This document shows, one piece after another, positions 6,631 to 12,334 of a stretch of DNA of 16,190 nucleotides (the first letter of the stretch is position 1; each line of letters begins with the position of its first letter). Source of the stretch: Bacillota bacterium (lineage in GTDB: Bacteria > Bacillota > UBA4882 > UBA8346); contig JAEYRN010000013.1 of assembly GCA_023435565.1 (NCBI GenBank), forward strand, positions 1 to 16,190, written 5' to 3'. The position numbers were made by a program, and so were the translations under genes. The notes beneath the pieces were generated by a model that had not been told where the DNA came from, did not search any database, and saw only the letters and a list, made by a program, of their open reading frames with translations.

Positions 6631-7077
6631 CTATTTATTACACTCTTTACATATACCATATAGTTCCATCCGGTGATGTAAAACCGCAAAACCATTTCTT
6701 TGAGCTAATTTTTGTTGCAATTCTTCAATTTCCGGTTCAATTACTTCAATAATCTTACGGCATTGCAAACAGATTAGATGATCGTGATGTTCATGATTAA
6801 ATAGATGTTCATACCGGGTTATTCCGTCACTCAAGTGAAGTTCAACGGCTAAACCGCATTCGCATAATAATTTTAAGCTTCGGTAAACTGTGGCCAAACC
6901 GATGGCGGGATTATCTTGTTTAAGCATATCATATAATTCTTCTGCGGAAATGTGATGGGCGGAGTTTAAAAAAGCATTAAGAATTATTTTTCGTTGGCTA
7001 GTGAGTTTTTGACCTTTATTATTTAAATAATTGGTAAATATATCTATTTCTTTTTCAGTCCAAACCAAAAGGATCAC
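6631..7077 (-). CDS. fur: ferric uptake regulator Fur
   Basis: The product is a cytoplasmic DNA-binding repressor of 148 residues with the standard Fur architecture. The winged helix lies in about 15-85, with the recognition helix in ATVYRSLKLL (62-71). A dimerisation domain follows, with the metal-binding segment HEHHDHLICLQC (95-106) and a second pair CKEC (143-146); the two C-x-x-C pairs form the structural zinc site. I call it Fur rather than PerR or Zur from its position before feoAB and the good Fur boxes in front of both units; sequence alone cannot fully exclude the other paralogues. The start is GTG at 7077, with only a weak AGAAAG ribosome binding site. Its promoter overlaps a Fur box, which indicates autoregulation. 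Confidence 0.93.
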   Translation of the reverse strand: MILLVWTEKEIDIFTNYLNNKGQKLTSQRKIILNAFLNSAHHISAEELYDMLKQDNPAIGLATVYRSLKLLCECGLAVELHLSDGITRYEHLFNHEHHDHLICLQCRKIIEVIEPEIEELQQKLAQRNGFAVLHHRMELYGICKECNK

Positions 7078-7085
7078 ATCTTTCT

Positions 7086-7104
7086 GATTTTGAAAATCAT
7101 TATC
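7086..7104 (-). promoter_or_regulatory. Fur box at the fur transcription start
   Basis: The 19-mer matches the Fur consensus at 16 of 19 positions and lies about seven bases downstream of the -10 hexamer, over the expected transcription start. This placement supports autorepression of fur. Confidence 0.85.
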
Positions 7105-7110
7105 AATTAA

Positions 7111-7138
7111 ATTATATCAATAAATTAATTTCTGTCAA
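7111..7138 (-). promoter_or_regulatory. sigma-A type promoter of fur
   Basis: On the minus strand, TTGACA (7138-7133) and TATAAT (7116-7111), both perfect, are separated by 16 bp. The Fur box follows immediately. Confidence 0.85.
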
Positions 7139-7305
7139 TAAAATTACCAAAATTATCTAAAATATTTCCTGACTTTAATTTACAAAATAAATTCCCTCTT
7201 GATTAAGCCTCTTTAAGCTTGATGGCTCAATACAAGAAGGAACAATATATATAATGCTTTTTGGGTTGAATTTGAAGAATAATCCCACTGCAATAATTAA
7301 GTTTT

Positions 7306-7325
7306 GGGGATACCTTCATATCCCC
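7306..7325. terminator. hairpin after the small zinc-ribbon gene, possible weak terminator
   Basis: Arms GGGGATA and TATCCCC with a 6-base loop lie eight bases beyond the stop codon of the gene at 7334-7549. The sequence after it on the minus strand (AAAACTTAATT) is not a proper U-run, so termination may be partial, or the hairpin may stabilise the 3' end. The remaining DNA up to fur (7139-7305) is AT-rich, with no gene that I can support. Confidence 0.4.
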
Positions 7326-7333
7326 CTTATGCA

Positions 7334-7549
7334 CTATTGTTGTTTGACCATTCGAGCACCACAATTAGGGCAGTATAACGCCGAACATGGAATTCCGGCT
7401 TGATGATCCAATTTAGCTCCACAACTGGGACAAACACAACAACTTCTAGGACCTATATAATTATTTCGCATTCCTCTCCGGCCACGACCCATTCCTCTTC
7501 CGGTTCGAGGACCCTGACCAAGCGGACCGGTTCCATCTCCAAACGGCAT
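7334..7549 (-). CDS. small glycine-rich protein with C-terminal zinc ribbon, MinD/NifX-cluster companion
   Basis: The product has 71 residues in two parts. Residues 1-27 are MPFGDGTGPLGQGPRTGRG..., the Gly/Pro/Arg-rich opening typical of small proteins encoded beside NifX/MinD clusters in anaerobes (DUF5320-like). Residues 37-71 form a zinc ribbon with two C-x-x-C knuckles, CVCPSC and CPNCGARM, separated by about 19 residues. GGAGG six bases before the ATG fixes the start. It lies 93 bp behind the NifX-type gene at 7643 and is probably the last member of that operon. The function is unknown. A scaffold or metal-handling role for the neighbouring ferredoxin-ATPases is inference. Confidence 0.85.
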   Translation of the reverse strand: MPFGDGTGPLGQGPRTGRGMGRGRRGMRNNYIGPRSCCVCPSCGAKLDHQAGIPCSALYCPNCGARMVKQQ

Positions 7550-7642
7550 TCTATCCCTCCTATAAAAACTTAATTACCAAAGTCAACATGTCAGTAATGA
7601 AGGTTTATATATTTAATATTAAATGATTAGATTTTAAATAAT

Positions 7643-8029
7643 TTATCCCTCATGAGAGTGGTCGCATACGGTTTTCCCAATACCATATCCTCTTCCGGCC
7701 CCTGGTTGACAAAAACTAGCGCCTCCTTGCAAACTTCCTTTTTCAAGTTGGGTAATCACGTCGGCTATTCTGCCACTAACACCCATAATGACTTCAATCC
7801 CCAGTTCACTAAAGAAACCGGTGGCCCTTCCTCCCATTCCACCGCAAACAATACATTCGGCTCCTTTTTGATGTAAAAATTGTGGAATAACTCCCGGTTC
7901 GTGTCCCGGATTATTCAGCACTTCTTTACGGACTGATGTTCCGTTCTCAATATCGATTAAAGTAAACGAAGGGCATCTGCCAAAATGGGCCGAAACAAAA
8001 TCGCCATCGGTTGAAATAGCAATTCTCAT
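7643..8029 (-). CDS. NifX/NifB-domain (dinitrogenase iron-molybdenum cofactor-type) protein
   Basis: The product has 128 residues with the RNase H-like NifX fold: MRIAISTDGDFVSAHFGRCPSF (strand 1 and the conserved H-F-G-R), then ECIVCGGMGGRA (58-69) and GIEVIMG. A Gly-rich and Cys/His-rich tail follows (C107, then VCDHSHE at 121-127), which could ligate a metal. Relatives carry FeMo-cofactor precursors or, as 'orange protein' of Desulfovibrio, a Mo-Cu sulfide cluster. No nitrogenase genes are here, so a nitrogen-fixation role is not supported. GGGAGG lies seven bases before the ATG. It follows the second ATPase gene by 18 bp and belongs to the same operon. The substrate metal is unknown. Confidence 0.9.
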   Translation of the reverse strand: MRIAISTDGDFVSAHFGRCPSFTLIDIENGTSVRKEVLNNPGHEPGVIPQFLHQKGAECIVCGGMGGRATGFFSELGIEVIMGVSGRIADVITQLEKGSLQGGASFCQPGAGRGYGIGKTVCDHSHEG

Positions 8030-8047
8030 TTTTTATCCTCCCTATTT

Positions 8048-8911
8048 TCAAATATTTGCATGTAAAAACTCTTTGAGTTTCTTCCAAAGATTTTCGATCT
8101 CCGAAGTAAAGCGGCTATTCCCGGCTTCAACCGGCGTTTTAAATTCTTGCAAAGCTTTCATCACTGATGGGTCATACGGAATTCTGCCGATGACGGAGAA
8201 ACCATTATTATCACAAAAACTTTCAATTTCAGCTGATATTTCGGGATTTAGATCAAACTTATTAATGCATACTAAACCGGGAATACCAAAATGCTTGGTA
8301 ACACCCAAAACCCGTTCCAAATCGCTCAATCCCGATTTGGTCGGTTCGGCGACAGCGACTACGGCGCTGGCTCCGGTAATGGAAGCAATCACCACGCAAC
8401 CTATACCTGGTGAACCGTCAATCAAGACCCATTTTTCATCTTTTTTAAATTGTTCCAGTTTTTTACGAACTTCGGTGACTAGTTTGCCCGAACCTTCGGC
8501 GCCGATATCTAGCAGTGCATGGGCAAAGGTTCCCCGTTCCGTTTGGGCAACATAAGTCTGGCCGGTTTTAACCGGTTCAAGGCTAATCGCCTCCACCGGA
8601 CAAACAAGAGTACAAGCTCCACAACCTTCACAATGCATCGGAACGATTTCAAATAAATCGTCAATCGCATCAAATCTGCAAGTTTCCTTACAGCGGCCAC
8701 ACTTTATGCAAATATCGGAATTAATCACCGCTTCCTTTGCGCCGTAATAATCTTCCGTCGATAAAACTTTATTATCTAACAAAATATGGAGATTGGGAGC
8801 ATCAACATCACAATCGGCCAGCATTTTTTCTTTAACCAGTAAACTTAAAGACGCCACTAAGGTACTTTTACCAGTCCCGCCTTTACCGCTGACAAATGAT
8901 ATTTGTTTCAC
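8048..8911 (-). CDS. MinD-superfamily P-loop ATPase with inserted ferredoxin domain (second copy in operon)
   Basis: The product has 287 residues. The deviant Walker A GKGGTGKST (9-17) is typical of MinD/Mrp/ParA ATPases. Two [4Fe-4S] motifs follow in an inserted ferredoxin domain: C68-x2-C71-x2-C74-x3-C78 and C94-x2-C97-x2-C100-x3-C104. Then comes DGSPGIGC (165-172), the switch-II region with an extra cysteine. This is the architecture of the paired ATPases in ORP (orange protein) clusters. The biochemical role is unknown; Fe-S cluster transfer or cell-division positioning has been proposed for relatives. GTG is the start, overlapping the upstream gene's stop by four bases (GTGA), with GAGGGG nine bases before it. 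It probably works as a heterodimer with the product of 8908-9738 (inference). Confidence 0.93.
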   Translation of the reverse strand: MKQISFVSGKGGTGKSTLVASLSLLVKEKMLADCDVDAPNLHILLDNKVLSTEDYYGAKEAVINSDICIKCGRCKETCRFDAIDDLFEIVPMHCEGCGACTLVCPVEAISLEPVKTGQTYVAQTERGTFAHALLDIGAEGSGKLVTEVRKKLEQFKKDEKWVLIDGSPGIGCVVIASITGASAVVAVAEPTKSGLSDLERVLGVTKHFGIPGLVCINKFDLNPEISAEIESFCDNNGFSVIGRIPYDPSVMKALQEFKTPVEAGNSRFTSEIENLWKKLKEFLHANI

Positions 8912-9738
8912 CCTTTAACACCCCTCTCCGCCTTGGCGTAGACTTCCTTGAAGCGGTCAATCCATTCCGGATTATCTTGGACCGGCAAAATACCTTTGGA
9001 GTATTTTTCGGCGATTTCCCGGGAAAATGGAATTTCCAATAAAATCTCAATTCCGTTTTCTTTACAAAACTCTTGAATCATCCCTTGGTTTTCCGTTGCT
9101 TTGTTGATTATTACCCCGAAAGGCATCCCCATTTTTTTGACCAGAGCGACAGCAATCTTTAAATCATGAAGCCCGAAAGGGGTTGGTTCCGTCACTAGGA
9201 TGCAATAATCGCAGCCTCCAATCGACTGTACTACCGAACAGGAAGCTCCCGGCGGACAATCCAATATTACCGGCAAAGCCGTATTCATTCGCCTTTTTAA
9301 TTCACGGATAATCGGAATACTGATTGGTTCACCGATATTCAAACGGCCATGTAAAAAAGCCCCCCTAGCGTCGGCTTCAATAACACCGATCGCTCTTTCA
9401 ACTTCATGAATTGCTCCGTTTGAACAAGAAACCATACAAGCGCCGCAATGGTGGCAAATCTCCGAAAAAAGCAACACTTTATCTTTGATTACCGCCAAAG
9501 CATGAAATTGACAGGCCTTGGCACAATTACCGCACCCGTTGCATTTTGCCGGATCTACCTCCGGCACAGGTACCTTAACTTGATAAGGTTCTTGGAGAGC
9601 TGGTTTCAAAAAGATAGCACCGTTTGGTTCCTCAACATCACAATCAATATATTGACAAGGACCCAAGGCAAAAGCCATACTGGCAGAAACAGTGGTTTTT
9701 CCGGTCCCGCCTTTACCGCTTAAAACGGCGATTTTCAT
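8908..9738 (-). CDS. MinD-superfamily P-loop ATPase with inserted ferredoxin domain (first copy in operon)
   Basis: The product has 276 residues and is homologous to the next gene but clearly divergent. It has Walker A GKGGTGKTT (8-16) and eight ferredoxin cysteines in two clusters, C66-x2-C69-x2-C72-x3-C76 and C95-x2-C98-x2-C101-x3-C105. The switch-II motif is DCPPGASC (160-167), with Cys161 where the sister protein has Gly. It is cytosolic, with no membrane segment. Translation is coupled on both sides: ATGA overlap with the upstream NifX-type gene, with GGGAGG in front, and GTGA overlap with the second ATPase gene. Two paralogous ferredoxin-ATPases fused tightly into one operon and bracketed by NifX-domain proteins is the recognised ORP-type arrangement. 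Confidence 0.93.
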   Translation of the reverse strand: MKIAVLSGKGGTGKTTVSASMAFALGPCQYIDCDVEEPNGAIFLKPALQEPYQVKVPVPEVDPAKCNGCGNCAKACQFHALAVIKDKVLLFSEICHHCGACMVSCSNGAIHEVERAIGVIEADARGAFLHGRLNIGEPISIPIIRELKRRMNTALPVILDCPPGASCSVVQSIGGCDYCILVTEPTPFGLHDLKIAVALVKKMGMPFGVIINKATENQGMIQEFCKENGIEILLEIPFSREIAEKYSKGILPVQDNPEWIDRFKEVYAKAERGVKG

Positions 9739-10118
9739 TTGGGTCCTCCCGTCATCCCCATGCCAAAATGAGACGGAACCGCATTATCGATCTTTTGAAG
9801 ATTTCCTTTTTTAAACTCATCAACATTTTCCCGGACTGAGGCTGATATCCCTCGATAAATGGCATTTTCAGCCGCGTTTAAGACATTCATGGCGTTTGGT
9901 CCTACATTACCGGTTATTACCGCTTCGATCCCCTTATCCACCACAGACTGAGCAGCGGTGATTCCCGCTCCTCCAGCTGAAGCCGCAGCAGCATTATCAA
10001 TTACTTCAAAACTCATCGTTTCCGAATCGACGATTAAAAAAAAGGCCGCTCTGCCAAAGCGTTGGTCCATTATGCTCTCAAGATTATTTTCTACTGCCGA
10101 AACTGCGATTTTCATCAT
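9735..10118 (-). CDS. NifX/NifB-domain protein heading the ferredoxin-ATPase operon
   Basis: The product has 127 residues with the NifX-type fold: MMKIAVSAVENNLESIMDQRFGRAAFFLIVD, VVDKGIEAVITGNVGPNAMNVL and YRGISASVRENVDEF. It belongs to the same superfamily as the gene at 7643, but it lacks the His and Cys of H-F-G-R-C-P (here R-F-G-R-A) and has no Cys at all. If it binds a metal cluster, it must do so differently, as in Desulfovibrio ORP. The start is ATG 10118, seven bases after the GGAG of AAGGAGAG (10125-10131); an in-frame GTG at 10124 is too close to that site. It is the first gene of an operon of four or five genes, with a clear promoter and the CATATGCCC operator 56-85 bp upstream. 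Confidence 0.9.
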   Translation of the reverse strand: MMKIAVSAVENNLESIMDQRFGRAAFFLIVDSETMSFEVIDNAAAASAGGAGITAAQSVVDKGIEAVITGNVGPNAMNVLNAAENAIYRGISASVRENVDEFKKGNLQKIDNAVPSHFGMGMTGGPK

Positions 10119-10158
10119 TAACACTCTCCTTCTAAGTCTTTATCAAATATGAGTTATT

Positions 10159-10203
10159 GGCTTATGCTCTAAATATTGTATGCTTATTTTGGGCATATGT
10201 CAA
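10159..10203 (-). promoter_or_regulatory. promoter and CATATGCCC operator of the NifX-MinD operon
   Basis: On the minus strand, TTGACA (10203-10198) and TACAAT (10180-10175) are separated by exactly 17 bp. The -35 runs directly into the motif TTGACATATGCCCAAAA (GGGCATATG at 10191-10199 on the + strand). A one-mismatch copy, GGCTTATG, lies at 10159-10166 near the expected transcription start. Operator copies over the -35 and at the start suggest repression. Confidence 0.7.
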
Positions 10204-10599
10204 TTATTTATCCCAATTTATGAAAACATAGTCCCCGGAATCAACCCCGATATGTTTAGCGATCACCGGACATTTAACCTTGAGTAGAAAAAAGATCTCC
10301 CTTTCTTCTTCCGATAAGGTTTCATAATTACCCTGGCCTTTGCTGATTACGATATCGGCCTCATCGAAAATCTTTAGAAATTCTTGACTACATTCGGTTC
10401 GAATGACTCCCGGCGCATCGCATCCTGTGGATATAAGTCTGACTTGTCGGTTTAAACCAGCTAGTTCAACGTCTTCTATAGTAGCGTCGTTTATTATCGG
10501 GCCACTTCGAACCGCATAAATAATTTCCAAATTTAACAGTTCTTCAATTAAAACTTTATCAAATATGGTTTCTCCGGCATTATCCCCAATAATCAGCAT
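10204..10599 (-). pseudogene. C-terminal remnant of a DUF89/ARMT1-like protein
   Basis: The 131 residues shown (about 149 if the open frame is read upstream to 10653) contain the signature GDNAGETIFDKVLIEEL, then RSGPIINDAT, STGCDAPGV and ADIVISKGQGNYETL, and end in VAKHIGV. These are the metal-dependent phosphatase motifs of the DUF89 (ARMT1-like, TM1154/AF1104) family, whose members have about 280-290 residues. The N-terminal helical half is missing. The frame stays homologous upstream of the apparent ATG (FKICDIERFRGLLKSAKT) until it meets a TAG at about 10656, and there is no ribosome binding site. It is therefore a truncated gene, not a short variant. DUF89 genes often accompany MinD/NifX clusters in anaerobes, so it was probably part of this locus. 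Its end touches the promoter of the NifX-MinD operon. Confidence 0.75.
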
Positions 10600-10685
10600 T
10601 GTCTTGGCGCTTTTTAATAGTCCTCGAAAACGTTCGATATCACAAATTTTAAACTAAGACCCTAGGAAATTCATTCAACCCTAGT

Positions 10686-11054
10686 TTACTCTTCAGTCTT
10701 CCGGAGTTCCTTCAATCGTTCCTTAGCGTCTTTCAGCGACTGCTCCATCATTTCGATCTGATTGGTGAGAGAGCGTGCCTCTAATTCGGGATCAGCGGCG
10801 CCATTTTGAAAAAATGGGTTGTATCCGGGCGCAACGGGCATTCCATAGCCTGGATAAGCCATGCCTGGATATCCTGCGCCCCAAAATCTCCTGCCAAATC
10901 CGCGACCTCCGCCTCGACCGACGCGGCCTCCCCAGCCGCCATATCCATAAGCCTGATTGGCGAAACCAGGTACGGAGTATCCGGCGCAATATCCGGCAGC
11001 TCGTCCCGTCATTGGTCCAAACCCATTTGGTCCTGTTCCATCTCCTCTTGGCAT
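10686..11054 (-). CDS. DUF5320-like Gly/Tyr-rich protein with C-terminal coiled coil
   Basis: The product has 122 residues. It opens with MPRGDGTGPNGFGPMTGR, followed by a low-complexity Gly/Tyr/Arg/Pro segment (about 20-85; for example YGYGGWGGRVGRGGG) and a charged helix (about 89-119; DPELEARSLTNQIEMM...) that should form a coiled coil. Small proteins with this opening are regularly encoded beside NifX and MinD-type genes in anaerobes; their function is unknown. The start at 11054 is preferred over an in-frame ATG at 11063 because AAAGGAG (11064-11070) is spaced correctly for it. It shares its opening motif with the zinc-ribbon protein at 7334, and both flank the same cluster. Two copies of the CATATGCCC motif stand upstream, one over the -35. 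Confidence 0.85.
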   Translation of the reverse strand: MPRGDGTGPNGFGPMTGRAAGYCAGYSVPGFANQAYGYGGWGGRVGRGGGRGFGRRFWGAGYPGMAYPGYGMPVAPGYNPFFQNGAADPELEARSLTNQIEMMEQSLKDAKERLKELRKTEE

Positions 11055-11079
11055 TAGTATCATCTCCTTTTGTTTTAAT

Positions 11080-11088
11080 GGGCATATG
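11080..11088 (-). promoter_or_regulatory. second CATATGCCC operator, downstream of the promoter
   Basis: This is an exact copy of GGGCATATG (+ strand), 44 bp from the copy over the -35 and roughly 15-20 bp downstream of the expected transcription start, just before the ribosome binding site of the gene at 10686-11054. It has no -10 of its own, so it looks like an auxiliary operator. Confidence 0.55.
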
Positions 11089-11107
11089 CTAATAACTTTC
11101 TACGATT

Positions 11108-11136
11108 ATTTTAGATCTGTTTTTGGCATATGTCAA
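11108..11136 (-). promoter_or_regulatory. promoter with CATATGCC operator of the DUF5320-like gene
   Basis: On the minus strand, TTGACA (11136-11131) and TAAAAT (11113-11108) are separated by exactly 17 bp, and the -35 merges with the motif TTGACATATGCC (GGCATATG at 11125-11132, + strand). The arrangement is the same as at the NifX-MinD promoter. Confidence 0.7.
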
Positions 11137-11163
11137 TAACTAATATGAAAATACTATAAACAA

Positions 11164-11211
11164 AAATCCGGAATTCCAATCCTGCAATACCGAGGATCAA
11201 AAACCGGATTT
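11164..11211. terminator. cruciform-like hairpin, probable original zupT terminator
   Basis: Outer arms AAATCCGG / CCGGATTT (11164-11171, 11204-11211) enclose a smaller hairpin ATCCT / AGGAT (11179-11183, 11193-11197). On the minus strand the stem ends in CCGGATTTTTG. It lies after zupT, now separated from it by the inserted 98-bp element. Confidence 0.5.
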
Positions 11212-11258
11212 ATCTTTAATATTTTACTTATGTTTCTTAACTTGTTTCGCCGAAACAC

Positions 11259-11364
11259 TTAGGGAAGCGCTGATTAATTGAATAAGTGGCGATTTTGTGC
11301 TTCGCAAAATGCCTAATACCGCATATTTGCTCGCACAAAATCGGATTAATCAGCGCTTCCTTAG
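11259..11364. mobile_element. 98-bp MITE with 16-bp inverted ends and TTAG target duplication
   Basis: The element spans 11263-11360. Its ends are perfect 16-bp inverted repeats (GGAAGCGCTGATTAAT and its complement). A second inverted pair, CGATTTTGTGC, lies inside (11290-11300 and 11333-11343), and an imperfect pair sits at the centre, so the whole element can fold into one long hairpin. TTAG is repeated directly on both sides (11259-11262 and 11361-11364). It encodes nothing. A YTAR-type 4-bp duplication and a GGAAG... terminus fit IS5-group elements, so I infer a MITE mobilised by an IS5-like transposase elsewhere in the genome. The right-hand TTAG contains the zupT stop codon. Confidence 0.85.
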
Positions 11365-12173
11365 ATAAACATCAATAAACTTACAGCCATTACCATCATC
11401 CCGGCGATCACGCCATAGATGGAAAGATGCGGGTCTCCGTATTCCCTGGCGGTTGGTAATAGTTCATCCAAAGAGATAAAGACCATAATCCCCGCAACCG
11501 AAGCGAATAGGACGCCGAAAATCACGTCATTAAAAAAGAAAGCTAAAATCGAATAACCGATTATCGCCCCCAAAGGCTCGGACAAACCCGAAAGAAATGA
11601 TAAAAAAAACGCTTTTTTCCGGTTTCCGGTGGCGAAGTATACCGGTACCGAAACCGCAATCCCTTCCGGAATGTTATGAATCGCGATGGCTACGGCGATT
11701 GCAATTCCGAGGGATGGATCTTTAATAGCCGCTGTAAATGTGGCCAGACCCTCCGGGAAGTTATGAATCGCAATAGCCAGAGCGGTTAGAGTTCCCATTC
11801 GCAATAATTTTCGCTGATTGACCCGCTCCCGGTCTTCAATAATCTCTTCCACTTTCCTTAATTCGTGAGGGTTTTCAGAGGATGGAACCAGCTTATCAAT
11901 TAGAGCAATCAAAAACATTCCTCCGAAAAAAGCGCCGACAGTCGCCCAAGAACCGGCGACATTTCCCAAGACTTCAACTAAAGAATCTTTGGCCTTGAAA
12001 AAAATCTCGATCATCGAAACATAAATCATTACCCCTGCCGAAAATCCAAGGGCCATCGATAGAAACTTGGTATTGGTCCGCTTGGTGAAAAACGCCAATG
12101 CGCTTCCAATGCCTGTGGCTAATCCGGCAAACAGGGTCAAACCAAACGCAATCAGAATATTATTAAAAACCAT
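11361..12173 (-). CDS. zupT: ZIP-family divalent metal transporter, ZupT type
   Basis: The product is an inner-membrane importer of 270 residues with about eight hydrophobic segments. The two metal-binding helices carry HNFPEGLATF (137-146) and HNIPEGIAVS (166-175), the paired H-N-x-P-E-G motifs that define ZupT/ZIP transporters of Zn2+, Fe2+, Mn2+ and Co2+. A polar loop (about 96-125) separates the N-terminal helices from the core. The sequence between and after the motifs (VPVYFATGNRKKAF, SLDELLP) also follows ZupT. A GGGGAG about ten bases before the ATG supports the start. It lies 161 bp behind trkH in the same direction and may be read through from it. The last codon is intact, but a MITE has inserted exactly at the stop codon; the reading frame is unchanged. 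The preferred metal cannot be read from the sequence. Confidence 0.94.
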   Translation of the reverse strand: MVFNNILIAFGLTLFAGLATGIGSALAFFTKRTNTKFLSMALGFSAGVMIYVSMIEIFFKAKDSLVEVLGNVAGSWATVGAFFGGMFLIALIDKLVPSSENPHELRKVEEIIEDRERVNQRKLLRMGTLTALAIAIHNFPEGLATFTAAIKDPSLGIAIAVAIAIHNIPEGIAVSVPVYFATGNRKKAFFLSFLSGLSEPLGAIIGYSILAFFFNDVIFGVLFASVAGIMVFISLDELLPTAREYGDPHLSIYGVIAGMMVMAVSLLMFI

Positions 12174-12237
12174 AATCTACTCACTCCCCTACTAAAAAGG
12201 CCCCTACACCCTGTGTCATCTAGGTACTACCGAATAA

Positions 12238-12317
12238 CACGAAGAAAGAACAAAAACAATCAATTTGAATTAAATACAAAAATACTTTCCTTATCCCCCG
12301 TCTTCGTGCCCTTCGTG
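12238..12317. repeat. short CTTCGTG/CACGAAG repeats in the trkH-zupT gap
   Basis: CACGAAG at 12238-12244 faces CTTCGTG at 12302-12308, and a second CTTCGTG follows at 12311-12317, so there is both an inverted and a tandem arrangement. Similar 'ccacgaagg-cacgaag' strings are, as I recall, common intergenic repeats in environmental bacteria. It may be a remnant of such a dispersed element; no gene lies in this gap. Confidence 0.4.
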
Positions 12318-12334
12318 GTGATGATCTTAACCAA

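Noticed and set aside
8073..8555. 160-residue open frame on the + strand
   Set aside because: It is fully antisense to the ferredoxin-containing ATPase, whose cysteine motifs are intact; Ser/Pro-rich shadow composition.
7334..10118. Nitrogen-fixation locus suggested by NifX/NifB-type domains
   Set aside because: No nifHDK, nifB, nifE or nifN is present; the domain combination with MinD-ferredoxin ATPases is that of ORP-like clusters.
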